NCBI RefSeq assembly: GCF_003318295.1
Contig: NZ_QOCW01000002.1
Coordinates: 124,001-188,000 of the forward strand
Reading direction: 5' to 3'
Length of the DNA stretch: 64,000 nt
Source of the DNA: Bacillus taeanensis
GTDB taxonomy: Bacteria; Bacillota; Bacilli; Bacillales; UBA6769
The notes beneath the pieces are model-generated. The model worked only from the letters and a program-made list of their open reading frames with translations, was not told where the DNA came from and ran no database searches. A program made the position numbers and the translations under genes. Position 1 is the first letter of the stretch, and each line of letters opens with the position of its first letter. This document shows positions 26,029 through 36,095 of this stretch, piece after piece.

Positions 26029-26832
26029 ATGAAAAAGACATTAGTCGTTTCTTTATTTAGTATATACTTATTATTTACTTCCTGTTCTCAGCACCCGGGA
26101 GATGAATTAATAGATGATGCGAATGTAACAGAGATAAAAAATGTTAAATGGTCATATGAGGAAGAAACAGGTCCAGAGCATTGGGGAGAGTTATTACCTG
26201 AATACATTCTTTGTAAAAATGGGGCCGAACAATCACCGATTAATATTCAAGAAACGATTGTGGGAGTGAATGAATCGCTTTCTGATCTTAAAATTAATTA
26301 CCATTCAACAACTGTTTCTTTAAATAATAATGGAAATAGGATCAGCATAACAGATGTATCTAAAAATAATACAATTGAATTAAGTGAAAAAACATATAAG
26401 CTTAATCAAATTCATATCCATACCCCTAGCGAACATCAACTTAACAGTCAACACTATGAGATGGAGCTGCACTTTCTACACGAAGATAAAAGAGCAAATC
26501 TTGTTGTTTTCGCTGTATTTGTTCAGGAAGGCTCCGAAAAAGAATCACTTGCAGAACTCATTACAAACCTTTCTCAGCAGAAGTTAGAAACAGAAGTACA
26601 GCTTAATCAAACAGTTGATTTATTAAGTATGCTTCCTAATGATTTTACAACATTTCGTTATGATGGTTCACTTACAACACCCCCATGTACTGAAAGAGTA
26701 AAATGGCTCGTTTTTGAACAGCCAATTGAAATGTCAAAGGAACAAATAGCGGCCTTTCAAGCAGTTATATCGGAAAATAATCGACCTATTCAACCGCAAA
26801 ATGAACGTGAAATCGCTAAAAAACATCAGTAA
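26029..26832 (+). CDS. Alpha-type carbonic anhydrase lipoprotein
   Basis: Carbonic anhydrase of 267 residues, catalysing CO2 hydration outside the membrane. A lipoprotein signal peptide is visible with the lipid-modified Cys at 19 (LLFTSC). Family motifs: QSPINI, the zinc histidines in QIHIHTPSEH and ELHFLH, and the SLTTPPCTE substrate-pocket block. A cysteine pair typical of the fold may form a disulfide (Cys near 66 and the one in PPCTE). ATG 26029 is preferred over TTG 26026. Single-gene unit with a bidirectional terminator. Confidence 0.93.
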   Translation: MKKTLVVSLFSIYLLFTSCSQHPGDELIDDANVTEIKNVKWSYEEETGPEHWGELLPEYILCKNGAEQSPINIQETIVGVNESLSDLKINYHSTTVSLNNNGNRISITDVSKNNTIELSEKTYKLNQIHIHTPSEHQLNSQHYEMELHFLHEDKRANLVVFAVFVQEGSEKESLAELITNLSQQKLETEVQLNQTVDLLSMLPNDFTTFRYDGSLTTPPCTERVKWLVFEQPIEMSKEQIAAFQAVISENNRPIQPQNEREIAKKHQ

Positions 26833-26866
26833 AGAGGGAGTCCCGTAAAATGGCTCCCTCTTTACT
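26829..26866. terminator. Bidirectional terminator between convergent genes
   Basis: Perfect 12-bp stem GTAAAGAGGGAG / CTCCCTCTTTAC. It overlaps the stop codons of both the carbonic anhydrase gene and the regulator gene on the other strand. Confidence 0.8.
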
Positions 26867-27389
26867 CATTGTAGACAGAAACCAGGAGCAGAGCGGTTTT
26901 ATCACTTAAGTTTTTAACAGCATGGGGAACACAAGCATTCCAATAAAACGTATCGCCTTCTTCTAGTATTAGTTCATCTTCCCCTTGTCTGACAAAAACC
27001 TCACCTTTTAGTACTAGATGACATTCAACTCCTTTATGAGCATGTGGAGTATCTAAACTTGAATAGCCTGGTGGCATCTCTATAATGGACAGCTGCAGTG
27101 GTGTATTGTCTGTTAGATGTTCAATTTTAATGTTACCTTTACCGAAATAACTTACTTTTCTCTCATCTTTTCGCACGACATGTACTCTTTTTTCTTTTTC
27201 TAATAATAAATAAGCAAGTGGAACATTTAAAGAATTTGCAATTGTGTCAAGAGTAGAAATTGATGGAGCTGTTTTATTGTTTTCGATATTACTCATAAAG
27301 CCCTTTGACAGTCCAGTACAGTCACAAATTTGTGTAATCGTTATATTTTTACGCTTTCTAATTTCACGAATTGTTGAACCAATATCCAT
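26862..27389 (-). CDS. XRE-family regulator with C-terminal cupin domain
   Basis: Transcription factor of 175 residues. Residues 1-65 are an XRE helix-turn-helix (IREIRKRKNITITQIC, then SKGFMSNIENNKTAPS). Residues about 100-175 form a cupin (PHAHKGVECHLVLKGE, and GDTFYWNACVPHAVKN), which usually binds a small ligand or metal. It is transcribed away from the ribA-ribD pair across 267 bases that contain a 12-bp inverted repeat pair, so it probably regulates itself and that operon. RBS AAAGGAG is 11 bases from the ATG. Confidence 0.9.
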   Translation of the reverse strand: MDIGSTIREIRKRKNITITQICDCTGLSKGFMSNIENNKTAPSISTLDTIANSLNVPLAYLLLEKEKRVHVVRKDERKVSYFGKGNIKIEHLTDNTPLQLSIIEMPPGYSSLDTPHAHKGVECHLVLKGEVFVRQGEDELILEEGDTFYWNACVPHAVKNLSDKTALLLVSVYNE

Positions 27390-27418
27390 ATTAACTAGTG
27401 CTCCTTTAGAGTTATCTT

Positions 27419-27511
27419 ATAAAGAACTTAGTTTTATATTAACAAAAAAACAATTGACTTTCCAGCATTGAAATGATAATTTGTTCTTAAATAGAATAAT
27501 AAGTTCTTTAT
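27419..27511. promoter_or_regulatory. Divergent control region with inverted repeat pair
   Basis: ATAAAGAACTTA at 27419-27430 is repeated as its exact reverse complement at 27500-27511. A partial copy, TTGTTCTTAAATA, begins at 27481. Between them lies a -35-like TTGACT (27454-27459) and a -10-like GATAAT (27475-27480, spacing 15). The repeats are candidate operators for the XRE-cupin regulator. No FMN riboswitch elements are seen. Confidence 0.5.
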
Positions 27512-27656
27512 TAAGAAATTAACAAAAAGAATAAAACGACTTAAAATAACTGAGAAAATAAATAGAACTATGAACACATATCATTTAAAAAGAATTGGAT
27601 ATACTTATACGTCGGATAGCATGGTTAAAAAATGGAACAATAAGGAGGAAAATACT

Positions 27657-28400
27657 TTGAAAGAAATAGCAGTAGAGCTTTTAAAAGAGCGCATTAAATT
27701 AATAGATCAAACAGATAATAGAGCTCTTTACCTTGTTGGTCCTATTAAATTACCGGTTAATTTAGAAGGTAATACAGTAATATTTCAATGGTATTCATGG
27801 TTAAATACAGAATCATCATTTGATAATCAAGAACAATTAATTGAACAGTTAGCAAAAAGCAATTTAGCTGATATGCAGCAATCTTCCGTATTAGTGTATG
27901 GTGATTTTTCAGAAAGTACGGAGGCGTTAATTCGCATGCACAGCATTTGTCATACAGGAGATATTTTTGGAAGCAAACGATGTGATTGCGGATTTCAATT
28001 AAAGAAAGCAATGCAGTTAATCGTTGAAAACGGAAGCGGCGCTCTCTTTTACTTAGCCAATCATGAAGGGCGCGGTATTGGATTATTTAGCAAAGCAATG
28101 GCTTATATACTTCAGGAAAATGGTTATGATACTGTTGATGCAAATATTGCTTTAGGATTTGAAGATGACAAAAGATCATATGAGGAAGCTATTACGGTAC
28201 TTCAATATTTAAGAAAAAAACCTGTTACATTAATTACAAATAACCCTAAAAAGCTTGAAGCTCTTGAACGTTCTGGTCTATTTGTTACAGACCGTCTTTC
28301 ATTATGGGGGGATGTATCTGTCTATAATGAAAACTATTTAAATACTAAAATGAATCGTTCAGGGCATATGAAAGGGGAAGCTTTAAGTGGAACAAGATAA
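27657..28400 (+). CDS. ribA: GTP cyclohydrolase II, stand-alone
   Basis: Enzyme of 247 residues that opens the imidazole ring of GTP to give the first riboflavin precursor. Family motifs: RMHSICHTGD with zinc ligands completed by KRCDCG, NHEGRGIGL, and DTVDANIALGFEDD. The strong RBS AAGGAGG (27642-27648) is 8 bases from a TTG at 27657, so this start is chosen although the frame is open to ATG 27570. Unlike B. subtilis RibA, no DHBP synthase domain is fused. It overlaps ribD by 14 bases. Confidence 0.9.
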   Translation: MKEIAVELLKERIKLIDQTDNRALYLVGPIKLPVNLEGNTVIFQWYSWLNTESSFDNQEQLIEQLAKSNLADMQQSSVLVYGDFSESTEALIRMHSICHTGDIFGSKRCDCGFQLKKAMQLIVENGSGALFYLANHEGRGIGLFSKAMAYILQENGYDTVDANIALGFEDDKRSYEEAITVLQYLRKKPVTLITNNPKKLEALERSGLFVTDRLSLWGDVSVYNENYLNTKMNRSGHMKGEALSGTR

Positions 28401-29472
28401 ACAGTATATGCGATTAGCTTTAGAAATGGCGAAATCAACGACTGGTCAAACTGCTCCAAACCCTCATGTAGGTTCTGTGCTAGTAAGAGATGGACAAATT
28501 GTAGGAATGGGTGCCCATTTAAAAGCAGGAGAGCCGCATGCCGAAGTTCATGCATTAAGAATGGCGCAAGAAAAAGCAAAGGGAGCCACTGCTTATGTTA
28601 CGCTTGAACCATGCTCGCATCAAGGGCGGACAGGTCCATGTGCCGAAGCATTAGTGAAAGCTGGAGTTTCAAAAGTGGTTATTGCAGCACTTGATCCAAA
28701 TCCTCTCGTTTCAGGAAACGGTGTAAAGATTTTAAAGAATGCTGGAATTGAAGTGGTTGTTGGCGTATTAGAAGAAGAAGCTGATAAACTAAATGAAGTG
28801 TTTAATAAATTTATTGTTAAAAACACACCATTTGTTACGCTTAAGGCAGCAATGACACTTGATGGAAAAATTGCTACTTCAACAGGAAGCAGTAAATGGA
28901 TTACAGGAGAAAAAGCAAGAGAAGAAGTTCATCGGCTGCGCAGTGTGCATGATGCGATTTTAGTTGGAGTAAATACAGTTATTGCGGACGACCCTGAACT
29001 TACGTGTCGATTCATTGAAGGCAGAAACCCAATACGAGTAATTCTTGACTCTACGCTTCGTATCCCTCTTTCAGCAAAGCTTATCAATGACGACGAAGCA
29101 CCAACATGGATTTTTACAAGTCAATCTTTTGATGTTCAAAAGAAAGAGGAGCTTGAAAAAAGAAGGTGCCGTGTATTTGTTACCTCTAGTCAAGAACAAG
29201 TTGATATTCAAGAAGTGCTGCAGCTGTTAGCAAATGAACAAATTACAAGTTTGTTTGTTGAGGGCGGCAGCGGAATAAATGGTGCGTTTATTGAAAAACG
29301 TCTAATTGATAAAGTTATCTTTTTTATTGCTCCAAAATTAGTAGGTGGAAGGAATGCTTTAACGCCTGTTTCAGGAAAAGGAATATTAGAAATGAACGAC
29401 GCTCTTCAACTTCAAAATGCCTCAATCAAGCAGGTAGGAGAAGATTTTTGTATTGAAGGATATCTTAAATAA
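28387..29472 (+). CDS. ribD: Bifunctional pyrimidine deaminase/reductase RibD
   Basis: Enzyme of 361 residues with two domains. The N-terminal deaminase (1-145) has the zinc motifs HAEVHAL and PCSHQGRTGPC; the C-terminal reductase (about 150-361) has KAAMTLDGKIAT and a late FVEGGSGINGAF block. Together with RibA it makes 5-amino-6-ribitylaminouracil phosphate. No ribE, ribH or DHBP synthase gene is nearby, so the pair is not a complete riboflavin operon. The GTG start follows AAAGGGGAAG by 6 bases. Confidence 0.92.
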   Translation: MEQDKQYMRLALEMAKSTTGQTAPNPHVGSVLVRDGQIVGMGAHLKAGEPHAEVHALRMAQEKAKGATAYVTLEPCSHQGRTGPCAEALVKAGVSKVVIAALDPNPLVSGNGVKILKNAGIEVVVGVLEEEADKLNEVFNKFIVKNTPFVTLKAAMTLDGKIATSTGSSKWITGEKAREEVHRLRSVHDAILVGVNTVIADDPELTCRFIEGRNPIRVILDSTLRIPLSAKLINDDEAPTWIFTSQSFDVQKKEELEKRRCRVFVTSSQEQVDIQEVLQLLANEQITSLFVEGGSGINGAFIEKRLIDKVIFFIAPKLVGGRNALTPVSGKGILEMNDALQLQNASIKQVGEDFCIEGYLK

Positions 29473-29515
29473 ACAAGAAGTCATCGGAAGAAGATGACTT
29501 CTTGTTTATTTTTAT
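29471..29515 (+). terminator. Strong terminator after ribD
   Basis: Perfect 15-bp stem (29471-29485 with 29493-29507), 7-base loop, T-rich tail. Confidence 0.9.
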
Positions 29516-29617
29516 TTTATGAATCACAAATAGAAAAATGGTTCTTTAAATAGGTTTATATCTTTTATCTGTTAGGGAATAGTAAAACAAAAGAATTGAT
29601 AATGGAGGATCTCCTAT

Positions 29618-30475
29618 ATGTCAAAAATGACTAAACAAACTTTAAAGGCGTCTTGTAATACGGAATATGATACATTACGAAAAGTTGTATTGTGTAAGCC
29701 GAGTTATATGAAAATACGTGAAGTGATAAATGAAACACAAAAGCATTTTATACATGATAATATTAATATTGAACTTGCTAATTTACAGCATGAAAACTTA
29801 AGAAAAGCATTAGAAAAACACGGTGTAGAAGTGAGTTTACTTCCTGTCCAGCAAAAATTTCCTGAACAAGTTTTTACGCGCGATATCGGTTTTACAATTA
29901 ATGAAACCGTGTTTATTTCTGAAATGGGGCAGCACATTCGTCAAGGAGAAGAACAGATATTAAAAGAATGGTTGAAAGAAAACGAAATGAATTATTATGA
30001 TTTAAAAGAAGGCAGTATTGAAGGTGGAGATGTTATTCTTGATCAGAAAACGCTTTGGATAGGTGTAAGTGATCGAACAAGCAAAGAAGCCATCGAACAA
30101 ATGCAAAAGCTGCTTCCAAATTTTCAAATAACTGCTGTGCCCTTTGAGGAAAAATATTTACATCTTGATTGTGTATTTAATGTGCTTTCAGCAAATGAAG
30201 CATTAATTTTCTCACCTGCATTTCAGGAAAAAGAGTTAGAAGTTCTTTCTTCTCGTTATCATTTAATTGAAGTAACAAGAGAAGAGCAATTTACACTTGG
30301 TACAAACATTCTTTCACTCGGAAATAAAACCGTTGTCAGCTTACCAATTAATAAAAAAGTGAATAAGCAGTTGAGAGAAAATGGTTATCATGTAATCGAA
30401 GTAGATATTTCTGAAATAATAAAGTCAGGTGGATCTTTTCGCTGTATTACCCTCCCAATTTTTCGTCAAAATTAG
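29618..30475 (+). CDS. Dimethylargininase/amidinotransferase-family hydrolase (YkgA-like)
   Basis: Guanidino-group modifying enzyme of 285 residues, in the DDAH/arginine deiminase superfamily and the length of B. subtilis YkgA. Catalytic positions are visible: FTRDIG, EGGDV (acid), HLDCVF (His-Asp) and the nucleophilic Cys in GGSFRCITLP near the end. It should hydrolyse a substituted arginine or similar guanidine; the true substrate is unknown. RBS GGAGG is 9 bases upstream. Single-gene unit. Confidence 0.87.
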   Translation: MSKMTKQTLKASCNTEYDTLRKVVLCKPSYMKIREVINETQKHFIHDNINIELANLQHENLRKALEKHGVEVSLLPVQQKFPEQVFTRDIGFTINETVFISEMGQHIRQGEEQILKEWLKENEMNYYDLKEGSIEGGDVILDQKTLWIGVSDRTSKEAIEQMQKLLPNFQITAVPFEEKYLHLDCVFNVLSANEALIFSPAFQEKELEVLSSRYHLIEVTREEQFTLGTNILSLGNKTVVSLPINKKVNKQLRENGYHVIEVDISEIIKSGGSFRCITLPIFRQN

Positions 30476-30494
30476 TTAATTATGAATAATAAAT

Positions 30495-30524
30495 AAAAAA
30501 CGCCTAATTAATTAGGCGTTTTTT
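30495..30524. terminator. Perfectly palindromic terminator
   Basis: AAAAAACGCCTAATT meets its reverse complement with no loop spacer. Works in either direction on paper; ends the YkgA-like gene. Confidence 0.85.
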
Positions 30525-30686
30525 ATAATGAACGTTACGATATACAATATCTTCTCATAGTAGTTTACTTGTTTCATAATAAATGGGGAAGGGAATATAC
30601 ATAATAACATTCTTTTTTAAGTTAGTTAAGATAGGAAAATTGTGTGGTTAGTAAAAGAGAAAATAATGAAAGAGGGAGGAAGAAAA

Positions 30687-31169
30687 ATGTCAAAAGATAT
30701 TATTTTACATCAATTACATATTGCAAGAGGAATCACTACAAATTATTTAAAAAGCTTTCCTGAAGATATAGCAGATATTGTACCAACTGGGTTTAATAAT
30801 AATATTCGTTGGAATTTTGGACATATACCAGTTGTTGCAGAAAAACTTGTATTTGCACCTGCAGGAGAAAATATACAACTTCCAAAAGAGTTTTTTGCTT
30901 TCTTTAATGCTGGTACTCATCCTAAGGACTGGGAAGAGCCTGCCCCATCATTTCTTGAAATTGTGGCGATCTTAGAAGAACAAAAGAGTCGTCTTCTTAA
31001 TACCTTTTCTAACCGTTTAGATGAAAAGCTTTCTGAACCATTTCAATTAAGAAAAAATATGACGTTTCAAACAATTGGTGAACTTCTTTTATTCAGCTGT
31101 TATCATGAGGCTATGCATATTGGTACAATAAAAAGTATGAAAAAAGCAATTGATGCAAAAAAATTCTAA
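30687..31169 (+). CDS. DinB family protein
   Basis: DinB/YfiT four-helix-bundle protein of 160 residues. The expected metal-binding histidines are in NFGHIP (about residue 45) and HEAMH (about residues 142-146). Members are often thiol-dependent transferases (bacillithiol) or hydrolases; this one cannot be assigned further. ATG 30687 follows GAGGGAGG; the frame is open back to 30642. Confidence 0.82.
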   Translation: MSKDIILHQLHIARGITTNYLKSFPEDIADIVPTGFNNNIRWNFGHIPVVAEKLVFAPAGENIQLPKEFFAFFNAGTHPKDWEEPAPSFLEIVAILEEQKSRLLNTFSNRLDEKLSEPFQLRKNMTFQTIGELLLFSCYHEAMHIGTIKSMKKAIDAKKF

Positions 31170-31173
31170 ATTA

Positions 31174-31212
31174 TTACAAAGAGGTTGGCTTGTAGAGCCA
31201 ACCTCTTTGTAA
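31174..31212. terminator. Strong terminator after the DinB gene
   Basis: Perfect 17-bp stem (31174-31190 with 31196-31212) and a 5-base loop. Lies between convergent genes, so it may serve both. Confidence 0.85.
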
Positions 31213-31280
31213 TTAAGCAGCGTATTTTTTATTAGTAATTGATCAATAGGTTGATATGTCGATTAATCGAGAAGGGAAAG

Positions 31281-32771
31281 TTAGTTGTTAACTTGTTCAG
31301 CGGCTATCATACCAGATAATACAGTACTCGATGTTTCATCACCAAGGAATCCCGCCTGATTACAAACCCATAAGTCATCAATTCCAGAATAGCTTGAATA
31401 ATACTGAAGCAAGTTGGATTTTCTAGTTGGAATATAGCCTCTGCCTCTTCCTTCTTGTCGAGGAATAAAGCGATTAAACGTTACAGGCCTACCTGGAAGG
31501 ATAAGTTCAATTGATTCCGAGAAGCCAGGAAAACGTTTTGTCACTGCATAAATCATTTGGTCTGTATAACGATTATTTTTATCCTTATATTCATTTCGAT
31601 TCCACCACTGTTTCGGATCTGTATAAGTAGAAATAGTAATGGAACGCTTATGGTTGGGTGCCATTATATAATCGTTTTGTGCTGATAAGGAAAATGAAAA
31701 CTGATTTCCTTCTGAATGAGGCTTGTCATACTCTTGAATAAATTGATGATACAGGACATCTTCTTCGGGTTTTTTATTAATAAACTCATCATTACATCCA
31801 GCATAAAGCATAAAGGTTCCCCATGTCTCATGTGCTGCTTCTTTCGTTTTATGATTAAGAAATTTTTTTTTCTGTAAAGAAGGTGCAAGAATTTCCTGAA
31901 TGTTATGAAGTGAATTATTTAAAATGAGTTTTTTTCCTGTAAATAATTCTCCGTGCTGATTTGTTACATGCCATCCATTTTCTTTGCGTTCTGCTGATAC
32001 AATTTTGTTTTGCTTTTTTACTTTACCGCCTTGTTTTTCGATAAAAGCAGCAAGATCATGAGCCACTGATGCAAGTCCGCCTTGGATGTAGAAAGCATCT
32101 TGATGAAAAGCTTGTAGTGCAGCATATCCTAAAAAGGCTGGACAGTTTTCTGCTGTTGTTTGAATACGTTCCATTAATTGTCCATTTAAAAAGTGTAAAA
32201 ATTCTTTATTATTTTCGAGATTGAATTTTTTTAATCGATCCGCAACTGTCTGGTTAACAAAGGGAATTAATTTAAATGTATGCCGGTTTATTAAGCTTGT
32301 GATTTTTGGTATTTTTTTAAATTTTTGTTTAGGCATGGGGAGGTGTTGATGAATGACTTCATCAAGGTACATCCCTGTACGAAAAACCTCTTCGAAAAAG
32401 TCGATCATCCGTGCGTGTTCTTTTGGGAAATGAGTCGAAAGTTCCCGATACCAATTACGCTTTTTCTTATAATAGCGAATCTTCCCATCAGGTAGATGTA
32501 CATCCATAATAACAGGAAGCTTTGTCATCACAGGAAGAGGAAGACCAATCTTTTTATATAAATTAAAGAGCACACCATTTTCCTCAAAGCCCATTCCAAC
32601 TGCTGTTTCCGCTGAAAAGCGAAATCCTTTCCTTTCCAAATTGCCACTACGTCTGCCAAGGTCATTAGAAGCTTCAAATAAAGCGACATTATGCCCGTAT
32701 TTAGAAAGAAGGGTTCCTGCTGATAATCCATCAAAGCCAGCACCAACAATGATAATATCAAAATCATACAT
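31281..32771 (-). CDS. Phytoene-desaturase-like FAD oxidoreductase
   Basis: FAD-dependent amine-oxidase-fold enzyme of 496 residues, related to carotenoid desaturases (CrtN/CrtI) and similar flavoproteins. The dinucleotide motif is VGAGFDGLSAG at residues 9-19 and the C-terminal FAD block is VCNQAGFLGDETSST. The usual GGRS motif after the first strand reads GRRSG here, a change at a normally invariant glycine. No other carotenoid gene is adjacent, so a desaturase role is only family-based. AGGTGATT lies just before the ATG. Confidence 0.75.
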   Translation of the reverse strand: MYDFDIIIVGAGFDGLSAGTLLSKYGHNVALFEASNDLGRRSGNLERKGFRFSAETAVGMGFEENGVLFNLYKKIGLPLPVMTKLPVIMDVHLPDGKIRYYKKKRNWYRELSTHFPKEHARMIDFFEEVFRTGMYLDEVIHQHLPMPKQKFKKIPKITSLINRHTFKLIPFVNQTVADRLKKFNLENNKEFLHFLNGQLMERIQTTAENCPAFLGYAALQAFHQDAFYIQGGLASVAHDLAAFIEKQGGKVKKQNKIVSAERKENGWHVTNQHGELFTGKKLILNNSLHNIQEILAPSLQKKKFLNHKTKEAAHETWGTFMLYAGCNDEFINKKPEEDVLYHQFIQEYDKPHSEGNQFSFSLSAQNDYIMAPNHKRSITISTYTDPKQWWNRNEYKDKNNRYTDQMIYAVTKRFPGFSESIELILPGRPVTFNRFIPRQEGRGRGYIPTRKSNLLQYYSSYSGIDDLWVCNQAGFLGDETSSTVLSGMIAAEQVNN

Positions 32772-33256
32772 GTTTAATCACCTATTTCTTAATAAGCTGC
32801 CAGTAATAAAAAATTTGTATTTAAAACGATTCAAATTTTTATAAAAGGGTATTTCTACAAAGATAACATAAGAGGACTATGGTTGTTAAGGAAACGAGCT
32901 ATTAAATGAAATCAAAAGATATTATAAAGGGATTTCCAACGAATGTGTAGAACTAAATAAACTAGTACACTTACATGCTGTGTGCACTAAGCTTTATAAA
33001 AAAGAAGAAGGAGGTGCCTTTTACATAGGGAATATTCTACAATAAATTCTACAAATCGTGTGTTTATTAGAATTTCTCTAATAATATTTACAAAAACTTA
33101 AAAAAATTGAAATATTATCGTTATAATGTTAGTTTATAATTAGTAATAGATATAAAAAAGTTGTTGTAAAATACTTTTGCTCTATTTTTACTACCTCCAG
33201 CTTTCTAAACAAATTGGGTTGTCACTTAGCCTCTGGACTACTTTAAGAAAGGGGAA
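32772..33256. other. 485-base intergenic region with a coding-like remnant
   Basis: Holds the upstream region of the oxidoreductase gene, the possible remnant at 32890-33045, and AT-rich sequence. AAGGAGGT at 33008-33015 looks like an RBS but no start codon follows in range. No promoter was confidently found. Confidence 0.5.
32890..33045 (+). pseudogene. Coding-like fragment without a start codon
   Basis: An open frame of 51 codons reads like protein (for example LLNEIKRYYKG and KLYKKEEGGAFYIGN) and ends at TAA 33043-33045, but it has no ATG, GTG or TTG near its upstream end. ATG 32879, with AGAGGACT before it, is in another frame and meets a stop after 8 codons; a single indel would join the two. 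I do not recognise the protein. It could be a frameshifted small gene or chance. Confidence 0.3.
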
Positions 33257-33562
33257 ATGAAAGTGATTTTAGAAACAACTGAACTACACTATGAATTGGT
33301 TGTTGACTTATGTTTATTGGAAGAGGAATCTCCTGTTATAACTAATTATCAAGGCAAAGAATTAGAAGGAAAGGGTAAAAGTGATCAGAATTTAGATGAA
33401 AAAATCACTAATTTTGATAAGCGTATGTTGAGTATTGAAAAACAGCTAAAAACGATGGAAAAAACAAGACAGCCTACATCAAAGAAGTTAGAAGCGGAAG
33501 TAGCGCTGCTTACTCGTGAACTGCATGAATTGAAAGAAGATCTCATGGTTCCCGTTCCTTAA
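33257..33562 (+). CDS. Small hypothetical coiled-coil protein
   Basis: Protein of 101 residues. Residues 1-30 are mixed and could form strands; residues about 45-95 are highly charged and helical with heptad spacing (for example RMLSIEKQLKTMEKT, EVALLTRELHEL), so a coiled coil is likely. No signal peptide or membrane span. RBS AAAGGGG is 5-11 bases upstream. Not recognised. Stands alone ahead of a terminator. Confidence 0.6.
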   Translation: MKVILETTELHYELVVDLCLLEEESPVITNYQGKELEGKGKSDQNLDEKITNFDKRMLSIEKQLKTMEKTRQPTSKKLEAEVALLTRELHELKEDLMVPVP

Positions 33563-33655
33563 AAGAACGAATTAAAGAATGTAGAATGTAAGTTGATTAA
33601 CAAAGCCTGTTGAAATAGCTTAAATTAAATTGAAAGCGCTTTATATTTTTTGAAG

Positions 33656-33690
33656 TCTCTCCGCTGTCAAATGATAGTGGAGGGATTTTT
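33656..33690 (+). terminator. Terminator upstream of the ABC-F gene
   Basis: CTCTCCGCTGTC pairs with GATAGTGGAGGG (two G-U pairs), AAAT loop, then TTTTT. It ends transcription from the small gene at 33257. Confidence 0.75.
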
Positions 33691-33784
33691 ATGTTTCTTT
33701 TTCTAGAACTTTATGTTAAATATCGCGAAAGTTTTCTTTTAATGATATAATTTCGTAGATATCAAATATTGGAGGATTTAATAA

Positions 33785-35407
<1,623 letters not shown>

Positions 35408-35412
35408 TGAAA

Positions 35413-35452
35413 GAACATCTGCAGGAGCATCATCCCTGCAGATTCTTTTTTA
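35413..35452. terminator. Bidirectional terminator
   Basis: ATCTGCAGG / CCTGCAGAT stem with flanking A and T runs, between convergent genes. Confidence 0.85.
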
Positions 35453-35854
35453 TGCAACTTTTATCGCTTTACCAAATGGTACTCTTGGCAAATAGTCATC
35501 AGGGATTAACCAAAATACTTCCTTTGTAAATGTTAATTCTTCATAAATATAACCGGTTACGTCTGTAATATAAAAAATGGTATCAACATTTTGTTCTGCC
35601 CATTCTAATACTAGGGTATAAGAGGATTTGCCGTGCTTGAAATATTGAATGTTATGATTAGTGATTAAAGAAATGTCTCGAATTTGGAAATCGGCTTGTA
35701 TTAATGTTGTATCTGGTCTAACTTCTTGAAACAATTTAATAATATTATTCATAAGAATGGGGCGAGCTGGTAATTCTGAAGTATCAACAGCAAGCGCAAT
35801 CGATTTATTTTCTCTTTGTTTCAATAGGGAAAGAAGATTAGATTGCCATCTCAT
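35450..35854 (-). CDS. Stand-alone VWA-like (DUF2201-type) domain protein
   Basis: Protein of 134 residues resembling only the C-terminal VWA-like domain of larger DUF2201 metallopeptidase-related proteins. The first strand and metal-site region reads ALAVDTSEL (the second MIDAS Ser is absent), a middle strand gives TLIQADFQI, and the end has FYITDVTGYI and PRVPFGKAI, matching the ITD-G ... PFG-I pattern. The N-terminal metallopeptidase-like half is missing and is not found nearby. GAGGAG precedes the start by 10 bases. Confidence 0.55.
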   Translation of the reverse strand: MRWQSNLLSLLKQRENKSIALAVDTSELPARPILMNNIIKLFQEVRPDTTLIQADFQIRDISLITNHNIQYFKHGKSSYTLVLEWAEQNVDTIFYITDVTGYIYEELTFTKEVFWLIPDDYLPRVPFGKAIKVA

Positions 35855-36095
35855 TTCATATCAACTCCTCAGTTTTATATGAGCAGTTGTATTTTGTATC
35901 ATTCTCAATTATTTATGTTGAAAAATTCAAAAAAAATGAAGCATAGTTACATATCATAAAGGGAAGTAGACAAATATGATATGATTATTCATAATAAAAA
36001 AAGTAAAAAATAATAAAGCAATAACTTTTAAGCATAAAAAAGTAGTATAATAATGTGTAAACCAACAATAATTTGATTTAGGAGTGTGGATTTTT

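Noticed and set aside
27390..27656. Possible FMN riboswitch upstream of ribA
   Set aside because: None of the conserved RFN segments are present; the region is AT-rich with repeats only.
27570..27656. Longer ribA reading frame from ATG 27570
   Set aside because: No RBS, while AAGGAGG precedes TTG 27657 at ideal spacing and the family starts there.
33008..33015. AAGGAGGT resembling a perfect RBS
   Set aside because: No start codon in a usable distance; it falls inside the coding-like remnant.
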